Assembly (NCBI RefSeq): GCF_017874625.1
Contig: NZ_JAGIKZ010000018.1
Location: 1 to 64,000 of the forward strand
DNA length: 64,000 bases
DNA from: Cytobacillus eiseniae
GTDB lineage: Bacteria > Bacillota > Bacilli > Bacillales > Cytobacillaceae
Direction of reading: 5' to 3'
Shown: positions 18,161 to 27,007 of the stretch, one piece after another
How positions within the stretch are numbered: the stretch's first letter is position 1
Layout: every line of letters starts with the position of its first letter
Position numbers and translations under genes: made by a program
Notes under the pieces: generated by a model
What the model was told of the DNA's origin: nothing
The model's database searches: none
The model's input: only the letters and a program-made list of their open reading frames with translations

Positions 18161-18233
18161 TTAGTGCTGATCCCTTTTAAACCAATCTGCACTTTTTTTT
18201 GCCAATAGAATTGATATAAAACACTTGCTTTTT

Positions 18234-19073
18234 TCACTGATTTAGGTTGTACAATTGGTTATGCCATTGTTCTAAAATATTTACTATATTTTCTCGTACC
18301 TTTAAATAATCATTTTTGTATAGTAGTCGAAAATAAAAACCTCGTAAAAAGTTAACAACATTAGACCTCTTCCAAAAAAAGTTTAAGCTATAACCTTCGT
18401 TTCTTAGTAGTTCCTTTAGTGCATTTGAAATTGTTAATATCCAAATTTCAATATCACTTTCAGTTAATCCTTTCTCCATTAGGGCTTCTACCGCAAAAAT
18501 TAGTCTTTCGGCTTCATCATCGACATATGGTAATTCATTTATGCTTTCTTTGAACAAACATATTTTGATTATTTCGAGACATTCGGATGATAAATCAAAT
18601 TTAAAATGTGGATGCCTAATAGCTGCTGTTATTAAATCAGCTCCATGCGCAATACTATGTGCCCATCCTTTGCATTCTACATAGCCACGAATATCTTTTT
18701 CAAGTTTCAAATACTCAATACTTTCCTCAATTGCTTGTATCAAAATATTCTCTGACAGAAACCGCTTTACTGTGTCTTTTTCTAAGATTAGTGCAATAAT
18801 TAAAGCGGAAAAAGAACGAGTAAATACTGAGTCACCCTCTTTTTGACCAATATCCAAAAATAAGTGACTAAGGCAAACCTCAAGAATATGTTCCATTTGT
18901 TTTATAGTTAAATAATCTTCTAATATTAGTTTTCCAAATGTATTATAAATTAGTGTATCCCTCAGTTTAGGGTCAACTGAGCCTACATTATCCAACATTC
19001 TGTCAATAAGATTATCTAAATTATTATGTTGTAGTGTTGTATTGAAATTTTTCAGTTCTGACTTTAATGTCAT
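18234..19073 (-). CDS. DUF2785 domain protein
   Basis: 279 aa, mostly alpha-helical soluble protein. The block DIRGYVECKGWAHSIAHGAD is the hallmark I recall for the DUF2785 family; no catalytic role has been assigned. No signal peptide or membrane segment is seen. The start lies 15 bases after the stop of the upstream GNAT gene, with a ribosome-binding site of the form AGAGGGATG, so the two form an operon. Confidence 0.8.
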   Translation of the reverse strand: MTLKSELKNFNTTLQHNNLDNLIDRMLDNVGSVDPKLRDTLIYNTFGKLILEDYLTIKQMEHILEVCLSHLFLDIGQKEGDSVFTRSFSALIIALILEKDTVKRFLSENILIQAIEESIEYLKLEKDIRGYVECKGWAHSIAHGADLITAAIRHPHFKFDLSSECLEIIKICLFKESINELPYVDDEAERLIFAVEALMEKGLTESDIEIWILTISNALKELLRNEGYSLNFFWKRSNVVNFLRGFYFRLLYKNDYLKVRENIVNILEQWHNQLYNLNQ

Positions 19074-19088
19074 ACTTTCATCCCTCTT

Positions 19089-19595
19089 TTAAAAGATCTT
19101 TTTACAATCCGATGTGTCATCAACAGCAGAAGCACATTTATATTCCATCTTCAGAAATTCAAATGTACTACCATTTGTATCTTGCATAAATGTCTCTACA
19201 ACTTTAAATCCAACATTTATATATAGTTTTATTGCTCTTTGATTAAAAGTTGCTACTGATAATGTGATTTTTTCAGGTATATATTCTGATTGAATAAAGT
19301 TAATACATGCCTTTAAAAAAGCTATCCCTTTGCCGTTTCCAGTTAAATCTGGTCTCATTCCTAAACCAATATCAAAAGTTTTCTCGGCAACTTTATAAGT
19401 ACTGAAAAAAGCTATCAATTCATTTTCTGTTGTTACGGCAAACGTTGTATTTCCTCGTTTTACTGGATTCAAAAATTCTTCTAAATCTTCTTGATCAGCT
19501 TCCATATTATAAAAAGAATACTCACCATCATAGTGCCAGTTATATGCAATAATCTCTGCTTGTTTTTGTGTCAAAACACTAAATATATAAGTCAT
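19089..19595 (-). CDS. GNAT-family N-acetyltransferase
   Basis: 168 aa from ATG 19595 behind GGAGGGGAAT; a reading from 19613 passes through that site. The acetyl-CoA loop is LGMRPDLTGNGKGIAFLKAC, followed by LSVATFNQRAIKLYINVGF, the usual motif A/B pair. The substrate is unknown. It is the first gene of a two-gene unit with the DUF2785 protein. Confidence 0.85.
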   Translation of the reverse strand: MTYIFSVLTQKQAEIIAYNWHYDGEYSFYNMEADQEDLEEFLNPVKRGNTTFAVTTENELIAFFSTYKVAEKTFDIGLGMRPDLTGNGKGIAFLKACINFIQSEYIPEKITLSVATFNQRAIKLYINVGFKVVETFMQDTNGSTFEFLKMEYKCASAVDDTSDCKKIF

Positions 19596-19763
19596 ATTCC
19601 CCTCCATCAACACAATAACTAATAGTACTTATTTTTCTTTTCCCTGTTTTAATAACCCTATAATTTCTTTTTTTTGTTCACGACAATCTTTTTTAACATT
19701 TACTATGAGCTCTTATATGAAACAAAGCAGTTATATAGTTTAACGCCCCTTCGAATGAGGGTC

Positions 19764-20222
19764 TTATCTTTTTACACGATTATTCCTTACACTTCTATAA
19801 AAGAAACTAAGTGCAAATATACCTACTATCGAAAAGATGAAAATCTTAAAAATCCCCTGCTGCCCACCAAAAGAACTAGTAAATTCGTATTTACCTTCTC
19901 TAAATGCCTTTATATATCTTCCTTCAGATTCTTCAATAGCAATCGCTTGTTCTGGATGAATGCCTTGAATCGAATAATACTTCGTTCCTTTTTTAAATGT
20001 ATTTGAGAAGTTACCAGAATAAGATTCCATGTCTGAGTATCTAGTAACACGACCGATCTTTTTATCAATTTCATTCACATATTCATCACTTAAGACATAA
20101 ATATATCCATCCCAAACGACAAATTGATAAGCCCATGAAGTCGCTAACGACTTACTTGGAATGAATAAAGTACTTAACAAAACAAATATTAATGATAGAG
20201 ATAATAAATAGTTAGTCCTCAT
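19764..20222 (-). CDS. Exported membrane-anchored protein, unknown
   Basis: 152 aa. N-terminal signal sequence (residues 1-27, ending SLATS), an extracytoplasmic domain with SWAYQFVVWDGYIYVLSDEY, then a C-terminal transmembrane helix (about 125-144) and a basic tail RSVRNNRVKR. No family recognised. About 165 bases without a gene separate it from the next upstream coding region. Confidence 0.7.
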   Translation of the reverse strand: MRTNYLLSLSLIFVLLSTLFIPSKSLATSWAYQFVVWDGYIYVLSDEYVNEIDKKIGRVTRYSDMESYSGNFSNTFKKGTKYYSIQGIHPEQAIAIEESEGRYIKAFREGKYEFTSSFGGQQGIFKIFIFSIVGIFALSFFYRSVRNNRVKR

Positions 20223-20389
20223 TTATAATTCCTCCCTATATAAATGAGACGAGAACAATTTATATTCATTGCAATCGTTCCTCATACTAAGTATCCCTCA
20301 AATGACATATATGAAGCGCCCTCTCACTTTACATCAATAAAATGTTTTAAATAACTGAAGCATCTTGTTAATCTATCACAGTTGCCGCT

Positions 20390-20872
20390 TCAATATAAAT
20401 CTATGAAAAACGGATAGCTAAATTCTGTTCTATATTGAATAATTGCCTCAATTGGTTCATTGCTATTCGATTCGGTATTCAAAATAGTTTTCTCTTTAAT
20501 AGATCCTTCGTACCAGATTTGGTTGTTATTATTTTTCTGTAACTCCTCTGTCCCTTCAAAATATATTTCAAAGTCTTCTGAATTATAATGTTCAAAAATT
20601 TCTCTTTCACTCAATTCAGTTATTACCTTTTGATAGACAACAAGGGTTGGATATCCTCCATTCCCCCATGGGCCACCGCCATAGATCACCCCATAATCAA
20701 AATCTTGATCAATAACTGTAGTTTTTATAGGAAGCTCAAATTCTAACAATCGGTTTGCATATTTCTTGGCGTAAACATATTCTTGACCAACGAAAACATA
20801 AACCATAAATAATATAAATAACCCGATCAAAAGAATAGTAACAGTTATTATCCACTTTACGTTCCTTTTCAC
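20390..20872 (-). CDS. Membrane-anchored protein of unknown function
   Basis: 160 aa from GTG 20872 (MKRNVKWIITV) behind AGGCGGTG; a TTG reading from 20926 has no ribosome-binding site. One N-terminal membrane helix (about 5-28) precedes an extracytoplasmic domain containing YGGGPWGNGGYPTLVVYQ and a glutamate/asparagine-rich stretch. No family recognised. It is in the same direction as its GNAT neighbour but separated by a gap. Confidence 0.68.
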   Translation of the reverse strand: MKRNVKWIITVTILLIGLFILFMVYVFVGQEYVYAKKYANRLLEFELPIKTTVIDQDFDYGVIYGGGPWGNGGYPTLVVYQKVITELSEREIFEHYNSEDFEIYFEGTEELQKNNNNQIWYEGSIKEKTILNTESNSNEPIEAIIQYRTEFSYPFFIDLY

Positions 20873-20950
20873 GAAAAACACCGCCTGCAAAATGAAGAAA
20901 CCTTTGTCGTTATCTAGAAAAAGCAATCATACTCTGTTGAAGAAAAACTC

Positions 20951-21460
20951 TTAATTATTCCACTTATAATAAACAAACTTTAAACGGTTCCCATTCATTT
21001 CAAAATCTTCCTCATCTGTTGATACATGCTTAAAGCCATTCTTCTCCAACACTTTTTGTGAGGCTAAATTGTTAGTTGTCGTTTTTGCTAAAATCTGTTC
21101 AATACCTTGCTCACTAATTGTGCTTAATAACAGCCTTAATACTAGATTTGCGATTCCTTTCCCCGTATAAGCTTCTCCTACTCTATAACCGATATAAGCC
21201 AACTGACGAGATTTATCAATATCTACTAAGTTCATTCTTCCAAGGATTAAACCCTTTTCATTCTTAATTAGATAATAATATGATAGCCCTTTTGCTTGTT
21301 CATCAAGCAAGGCTTCATTCCTTATTTTAAAAGTCTTCAAATTATAATACTCTTCTCCACGACCTGGTACCATTTTCTCAAAATAATCTCTGTTTTCAAG
21401 TTCAAATTCGTATAACTTTATTGCATCCGCTTGTTGTAATTTTTCCAGTGTAACTTTCAT
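20951..21460 (-). CDS. GNAT-family N-acetyltransferase, RimJ/RimL-like
   Basis: 169 aa. AYIGYRVGEAYTGKGIANLV forms the acetyl-CoA loop and NLASQKVLEKNGFKHV the C-terminal family signature of ribosomal-protein-type acetyltransferases. The actual acceptor may be a protein N-terminus, a small amine or an antibiotic, which sequence does not decide. It is the second of three GNAT genes between 19 and 27 kb. Confidence 0.87.
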   Translation of the reverse strand: MKVTLEKLQQADAIKLYEFELENRDYFEKMVPGRGEEYYNLKTFKIRNEALLDEQAKGLSYYYLIKNEKGLILGRMNLVDIDKSRQLAYIGYRVGEAYTGKGIANLVLRLLLSTISEQGIEQILAKTTTNNLASQKVLEKNGFKHVSTDEEDFEMNGNRLKFVYYKWNN

Positions 21461-21599
21461 AATGATTCTCTACCTCGCAATGATCTCAAATTATTTTTAG
21501 TCTACTATCCTCCTACGCTAAATCTACTGTATCCTGTTATTTAATACTCCAGATCGATTGTAAGTTAACTTCAACAAAACAAGTGGCAATTCCCTTAGA

Positions 21600-21848
21600 T
21601 TAACGCTTGTTTTTATTGAATTTATTTTTGATTTTCTTAACATTTACAGCTCGTCGTGATTGTTCTTTTAAATTTGGGTTTTCTTCAAGGTTAAATAATA
21701 CTGTCTCACCAGCAGTTAATTGCTTAAACCCATCCATCTGAATATTACTAAAATGTACCCAAGCATCCTCTTCTCCTTCAATCGAAATCCATCCCCATCC
21801 CTCTTCAACATGAAAGATTTTACATACACCTTCTATGTTATATCTCAT
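21600..21848 (-). CDS. Divergent cold-shock-domain protein
   Basis: 82 aa. An OB-fold cold-shock domain is recognisable: EEGWGWISIEG stands where RNP1 (KGFGFI) lies and DAWVHFSNIQMDGFKQL where RNP2 (VFVHFS) lies, followed by GETVLFNLEE and AVNVKKI. Tryptophans replace the usual RNP1 phenylalanines, which may alter nucleic-acid stacking. A basic tail KNKFNKNKR is added. Typical Csp proteins are 66-70 aa. The gene is single. Confidence 0.8.
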   Translation of the reverse strand: MRYNIEGVCKIFHVEEGWGWISIEGEEDAWVHFSNIQMDGFKQLTAGETVLFNLEENPNLKEQSRRAVNVKKIKNKFNKNKR

Positions 21849-22013
21849 TTTATCCCCCTTTTCTCCATTTATATTTATTAATACAATTAAATAATTATAG
21901 ATATATTTTCTCTATCGAATGAACAAATAGTATGCTAATATTTTATCAATATATTATTTTGGAATGATTTTAGTTAAATTAAACTCAAGCTTAGACAGAA
22001 AGTGGGAAATGTT

Positions 22014-23393
22014 ATGCAAGAACAAAAGTTGGCAAGAGGCCTTAAAAACAGGCATGTGCAACTAATTGCAATCGGTGGGGCAATCGGAACTGGATTATTC
22101 CTTGGGGCAGGAAAATCAATTCATTTAGCAGGACCATCCATTTTATTTGCCTATATGATTACAGGCGTCATTTGCTTTTTGATCATGCGCGCACTTGGAG
22201 AACTGCTCTTAAGCAATTTGGAATATCATTCTTTTGTTGACTTTGTTAAAGATTATTTAGGTAATATGGCAGCTTTTATCACTGGCTGGACTTATTGGTT
22301 TTGCTGGATTTCAATCGCAATGGCTGACTTAACAGCTGTTGGACTTTATACGCAGTTTTGGCTGCCAAATGTACCACAATGGATGCCTGGGCTCATTGCA
22401 CTTATTATTCTGCTTTTCATGAACCTGGCCACTGTAAAGCTTTTCGGTGAAATGGAATTCTGGTTTGCATTAATCAAAGTGATTGCGATTCTAGCATTAA
22501 TTGTTATTGGTATATTCATGATTATTAAAGGTTTTGCTACTGATTCAGGTGCATCCAGTTTTGCAAACTTATGGAACCATGGCGGCATGTTCCCTAATGG
22601 AATAAATGGGTTCATCCTTTCTTTCCAGATGGTTGTATTTGCATTTGTAGGCATTGAACTAGTAGGACTGACTGCAGGTGAAACTGAAGATCCTGAAAGA
22701 GTGATTCCGAAAGCAATCAATAATATTCCTATTCGGATTTTAATATTTTACATCGGTGCACTCACCGTTATTATGAGTATTTATCCTTGGAATGCGATTA
22801 ATCCAATGGAAAGTCCCTTTGTTCAAGTATTCGTTGCCGTTGGTATCGCAGCAGCAGCGGGTATTGTCAATTTTGTCGTACTCACATCCGCAGCTTCAGC
22901 ATGTAACAGTGCTATTTTCAGCACAAGCCGGATGCTATACTCACTTGCTAAAGATAAAAATGCACCTGTGCCACTTACTAAACTTACTTTAAGTAAAGTA
23001 CCTTCTAATGCATTGTTCTTTTCAACTGTAGTTATTCTCATTGCCGTTGTTTTGAACTATGTGATGCCAGAGGGAGTTTTCACACTAATTACTAGCATTT
23101 CTACTGTATGTTTCCTCTTCATTTGGGGGATTACTGTTATTTGCCATTTGAAGTATCGTAAAACAAGACCAGATTTAGCAAAAGTAAATAAATTCAAATT
23201 ACCGCTTTATCCATTTGCCAATTACTTAATTCTCGTTTTCCTTGCATTCATTTTTGTTGTGCTCGCACTAGCGGAAGATACTCGTATCTCATTATTCATC
23301 ACACCTGTTTGGTTTATTCTGCTAATTGTGATTTATAAGGTACGTGAAAAGAAAACAAATCTTGCAGATCAGTGTAACTCAGTCAAAAATTAA
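22014..23393 (+). CDS. Amino acid permease (APC superfamily)
   Basis: 459 aa with about 12 membrane segments. The amino-acid-transporter signature is near the N-terminus: GLKNRHVQLIAIGGAIGTGL, then FLGAGKSI; FVGIELVGLTAGETEDPERV marks TM6 and the following loop. The type is AAT (GabP/AapA/ProY-like), a proton symporter; the substrate cannot be read. ATG 22014 is preferred with a weak AGTGGG site; the upstream GTG (22002) has none. It is followed by a very long terminator. Confidence 0.9.
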   Translation: MQEQKLARGLKNRHVQLIAIGGAIGTGLFLGAGKSIHLAGPSILFAYMITGVICFLIMRALGELLLSNLEYHSFVDFVKDYLGNMAAFITGWTYWFCWISIAMADLTAVGLYTQFWLPNVPQWMPGLIALIILLFMNLATVKLFGEMEFWFALIKVIAILALIVIGIFMIIKGFATDSGASSFANLWNHGGMFPNGINGFILSFQMVVFAFVGIELVGLTAGETEDPERVIPKAINNIPIRILIFYIGALTVIMSIYPWNAINPMESPFVQVFVAVGIAAAAGIVNFVVLTSAASACNSAIFSTSRMLYSLAKDKNAPVPLTKLTLSKVPSNALFFSTVVILIAVVLNYVMPEGVFTLITSISTVCFLFIWGITVICHLKYRKTRPDLAKVNKFKLPLYPFANYLILVFLAFIFVVLALAEDTRISLFITPVWFILLIVIYKVREKKTNLADQCNSVKN

Positions 23394-23442
23394 GATAAAA
23401 CAAATCCCTGTCTGTTAATAGGACAGGGATTTGTTTTATCTT
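23392..23442. terminator. Very long perfect terminator hairpin
   Basis: A 21-bp perfect stem (23392-23412 with 23422-23442) around a 9-nt loop, with core AAATCCCTGTC/GACAGGGATTT and AT-rich ends. It starts inside the permease stop codon and works on both strands, between the permease and the convergent lipoprotein gene. Confidence 0.85.
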
Positions 23443-23510
23443 AAAAAGGAACAATGAACAGTCCTATTATCGTTCATTCCTTTCTTATATTTAGATACAA
23501 AACGATGAGA

Positions 23511-24056
23511 TTAGAACATCTGGTTTGCCATTTCAATCAGTTCTTTATCCGATTGTTCCGAAGATATTTGTGTATTTAAATAAAATATATTAAAATTAGC
23601 ATCGTTTACTTGGAAGAATATAGAGGTAGCATATTTCCTACCAACAATTCCATTTTTTAATTCTACTTCATGGTAATGAGCATTTTCAGGTTCCCGGGTA
23701 ATATCACTTGGGAAGTAGGCTTCAATTTTAAGTATTATTAATTCTTCTTGATTTTTTGAATGAATATCAAAGGTAGTTACTAGTGTTTTTCCATCATTAT
23801 TCATATCAATTATCCGTGCTGGCTGAAATTCAGTTGATTCGAATGGCAATCTTAGTGGCAATTTCATCTTGAAAGGAAGAGCCTTTAAACTATTCTTTAT
23901 TGAAGTTGCTTCATATACTGCGAATGACACCTCCCCCTGTTCATTATAGGCAGTATCAATTATGTTCAGTTTTGATGTATCTAACTTTCCACTTTTGTTT
24001 TCTTGACACCCAACGAGGAGCAATAAAATAAGTAATGACAGCAATAACTTATTCAA
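23511..24056 (-). CDS. Predicted lipoprotein, unknown function
   Basis: 181 aa. Signal peptide with lipobox LLVGC (Cys about residue 17) predicts lipidation and anchoring outside the membrane. The mature part has a mixed alpha/beta pattern, including VSFAVYEATS, DMNNDGKTLVTTFDIH and a C-terminal ISSEQSDKELIEMANQM, reminiscent of DUF4367-type anti-sigma C-terminal domains, but the match is too weak to assign. The gene is single, with its own AGGGATG-type ribosome-binding site. Confidence 0.72.
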   Translation of the reverse strand: MNKLLLSLLILLLLVGCQENKSGKLDTSKLNIIDTAYNEQGEVSFAVYEATSIKNSLKALPFKMKLPLRLPFESTEFQPARIIDMNNDGKTLVTTFDIHSKNQEELIILKIEAYFPSDITREPENAHYHEVELKNGIVGRKYATSIFFQVNDANFNIFYLNTQISSEQSDKELIEMANQMF

Positions 24057-24283
24057 AACATCCCTCCACCGAATGATTTAATCTGAATATTTATAATACA
24101 TTTTTATTTTATCATACAATCTATCCTGTGTATTACTGAAAAGTGGCAAATGATAAGAGTTTTTACCAAACGCAACTTACTTGCCTATTGTTTACTTTTA
24201 TAAAACATTACAAAAAGGTTGCTCTAGACCCACCCGCATTTCAAGTTGTATCATGTTCAAGGGATGATGGGAGGCAATGCGTA

Positions 24284-25153
24284 ATGGAAGAACAAAAATA
24301 TAAGAATCTTAAATTAGGAGAGCGTGGGGCAATCATTAGTATACTCGCCTATATCGGTCTTTCGATCATAAAATTAGCGGTTGCGTATAGTAGTGACTCT
24401 GCTGCATTAAAAGCAGATGGACTTAACAATACAACCGATATTATTGCATCAATTGCCGTACTCATTGGACTTAAACTATCGCAACGTCCGCCTGATAAAA
24501 ATCATCGATATGGACATTGGAAAAGTGAAACAATCGCTTCATTGGTCGCCTCATTTATTATGGTTGCAGTAGGTATAGAAGTGTTAATTGAAGCGATCAC
24601 CTCGATGTTTCAAGGGCAAAAAGAAACACCAAATATTACGGCAGCCTATATTGGTATATTTTCTGCACTAGTTATGTATATTGTTTATCTATACAACAAG
24701 CGGTTAGCAAATCAAATTAATAGCAAGGCTGTGATGGCAGCCGCAAAAGATAATCTTTCAGACGCGTGGGTAAGTATCGGAACAGCCATCGGTATACTTG
24801 GCTCCCAATTAAAAATGCCTTGGCTGGACACAGTAACTGCTGTAATAGTCGGATTATTAATTTGTAAAACAGCCTGGGACATCTTTAAACAAGCATCTCA
24901 TGAACTATCAGATGGATTTGATGAAAAGAAAATTCAACTTTATCAGGAAGTCATCCAAAAAGTAGATGGAGTGAAAGGAATTAAAGAAATTAAAGGAAGA
25001 AACTACGGAAATAATGAGGTCATTGATGTAGTCATTCTTGTTAAATCCACGTTAGATATTAAAGAAGCACACGATATCGCTACACATGTTGAAAAAGTTA
25101 TGATGAACGAATACGGGGTATATGATGTACATGTTCATGTAGAGCCGAATTAA
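24284..25153 (+). CDS. Cation diffusion facilitator (CDF) metal exporter
   Basis: 289 aa from ATG 24284 behind GGGAGG; a longer reading from 24143 has no such site. About six membrane helices then a C-terminal cytoplasmic metal-sensing domain (GVKGIKEIKGRNYG, VYDVHVHVEPN). Metal-binding positions show as DGLNNTTDI in TM2 and KDNLSDAW in TM5, with HRYGHWKSE after TM2. It exports a divalent cation (Zn, Mn, Fe or Co) by proton antiport. The substrate is not decided by sequence; no metalloregulator is adjacent. Confidence 0.9.
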   Translation: MEEQKYKNLKLGERGAIISILAYIGLSIIKLAVAYSSDSAALKADGLNNTTDIIASIAVLIGLKLSQRPPDKNHRYGHWKSETIASLVASFIMVAVGIEVLIEAITSMFQGQKETPNITAAYIGIFSALVMYIVYLYNKRLANQINSKAVMAAAKDNLSDAWVSIGTAIGILGSQLKMPWLDTVTAVIVGLLICKTAWDIFKQASHELSDGFDEKKIQLYQEVIQKVDGVKGIKEIKGRNYGNNEVIDVVILVKSTLDIKEAHDIATHVEKVMMNEYGVYDVHVHVEPN

Positions 25154-25349
25154 TTCATTAGCGGCAAGGTGCATCCGCTTCTCATGTGTATCTATCAATT
25201 CATAGTCCATTATTCTTTACTTTGTAATATTGAAACGCTTCTTAATTGAATAACTTCTCCAATACTAGGTTACTGATTATGTAATTTCACAAATAAAGTA
25301 ATAATACTGAGTTAAGAGGATGGAGAAAGGATCCTATTTAACTCTTTGG

Positions 25350-26182
25350 AGGCAGTTTCAACGATTTTTCTGTTTAAAAGGGCTTCTATCTATCTTATTG
25401 AAGACACTTTCGACGATTTTTCTGTTCATTCAGGGCTCTATACACCTTATTGAAGACTCTTTCAACGATTTTTCTGTTCGTTCAGGGCTCTATGCACCTT
25501 ATTGAAGACACTTTCGACGATTTTTCTGTTCATTCAGGTCTCTATACACCTTATTGAAGACTCTTTCAGCAATTTTTCAGTTCATTCAGGGCTCTATGCA
25601 CCTTATTGAGGACTTTCGTCGATTTTTCTGTTCATTCAGGGCTTTATGCACCTTATTGAGGACTCTTTCAATGATTTTCCTGTTCATTCAGGGCTCTATA
25701 CACCTTATTGAGGACTCTTTCGACGATTTTTCTGTTCGTTCAAGGCTCTATGCACCTTATTGAGGACTCTATCAATGATTTTCCTGTTCGTTCAGGGCTC
25801 TATACACCTTATTGAAGACACTTTCAGCAATTTTTCTGTTCATTCAGGGCTCTATACACCTTATTGAAGACTCTTTCAACGATTTTCCTGTTCATTCAGG
25901 GCTCTATACACCTTATTGAGGACTTTCGACGATTTTTCTGTTCGTTCAAGGGCTCTATGCACCTTATTGAGGACTCTTTCAATGATTTCCCTGTTCATTC
26001 AGGGCTCTATACACCTTATTGAAGACTCTTTCAACGATTTTCCTGTTCATTCAGGGCTCTATACACCTTATTGAGGACTCTATCAATGATTTTCCTGTTC
26101 GTTCAGGGCTCTATACACCTTATTGAAGACTCTTTCGACGATTTTTCTGTTCATTCAGGGCTCTATACACCTTATTGAAGAT
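25350..26182. repeat. 52-bp tandem repeat array (about 16 copies)
   Basis: A unit of about 52 bp built from GACTCTTTCRACGATTTTTC, TGTTCATTCAGGGCTCTATR and CACCTTATTGA is repeated about 16 times head to tail; two units lose four bases (GACTTTCG). Alternations such as GAAGAC/GAGGAC, CATTCAG/CGTTCAG and CTATAC/CTATGC mark unit variants, so copies spread in blocks. There are no unique spacers, so it is not CRISPR. It fills most of the 1.26-kb gap between the CDF gene and the GNAT gene; the flanks (25154-25349, 26183-26319) show nothing else. Confidence 0.92.
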
Positions 26183-26319
26183 ATATTCAAGACTTTGTTA
26201 ATACAATGAAGATGGTTGCCTCTTTGTTTTTCTGAAAATTATCTGAACTAAAACCGTACATACAAAATCAATTCATCCATTCTGCTCTTCACTGTATTTT
26301 CCATAAAATATATGGAATA

Positions 26320-26362
26320 AAAAAACCCAATTCCCCAAAAGTGTATGGAGAAGTAGGGCTTT
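26320..26362 (-). terminator. Terminator of the GNAT gene
   Basis: On the minus strand CCCTACTTCTCC pairs imperfectly with GGGGAATTGGG and TTTTTT follows, about 50 bases after the GNAT stop. Confidence 0.6.
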
Positions 26363-26410
26363 TTTCATTTCATGCTCAATAAATTACATTCTATATTGTA
26401 TTAACACTCT

Positions 26411-26950
26411 TTATTCAAAAAACACATCTGGATATTCAACAACTCCCGAAATCTTGTTAAGTGCATTTTCATATAGTTCAATTGCCATAAATGCTTCATC
26501 TGGTACTTCGAAGGGTGCTTTTATCCTCCATATCGATGCTTTTTTGAACCCAAATTTCGGATAATAATCTGGATGACCTAAGACAACTACCGAATTGAAT
26601 CCCATTTCTTTAGCATCCTCTAATGCTTTATGAATTAATTGTCTTCCTACACCTTGATTTTGATACGCTGGCAAAACCGAAATCGGGGCAAGTGCCAATG
26701 ATTCTCCAACCATTTGATTATCATTCATAATTTTTATCTTAGATAAAAGAATATGCCCAACTAATTGATCGTTATCTTTATCCAATGCTACTAAAGATAA
26801 TGCTGGAATAAATGCATCGGATTTTCTTATTTGAGATACTAAATTATGCTCATTTTGATCACTGTATTCTGCAGTTTCAAACGCATTTTTTACTACTCTT
26901 TCAGTTAATTCATAGTCCTCAACCCGCTCTTGCTCAATAATTATGTTCAT
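26411..26950 (-). CDS. YhbS-like GNAT N-acetyltransferase
   Basis: 179 aa. LALAPISVLPAYQNQGVGRQ and the following LIHKALEDAKEMGFNSVVVL form the acetyl-CoA site, and GHPDYYPKFGF is the YhbS-group hallmark. The substrate is unknown; members act on small molecules or tRNA-linked groups. ATG 26950 follows GGAG. It lies downstream of the MutS2-like gene in the same direction, with a 57-base gap. Confidence 0.87.
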   Translation of the reverse strand: MNIIIEQERVEDYELTERVVKNAFETAEYSDQNEHNLVSQIRKSDAFIPALSLVALDKDNDQLVGHILLSKIKIMNDNQMVGESLALAPISVLPAYQNQGVGRQLIHKALEDAKEMGFNSVVVLGHPDYYPKFGFKKASIWRIKAPFEVPDEAFMAIELYENALNKISGVVEYPDVFFE

Positions 26951-27007
26951 CTTTAACGGCTCCTATTCTAGTACCAAAGTTCTCGTCCTATTCATCTCTT
27001 CATACCA

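Noticed and set aside
25320-25763. Open reading frames through the 52-bp array
   Set aside because: They arise only because the repeat unit has few stops; the frame shifts with each unit and there is no start context or family match.
25350-26182. CRISPR array
   Set aside because: No unique spacers: the entire 52-bp unit repeats, and no cas genes are nearby.
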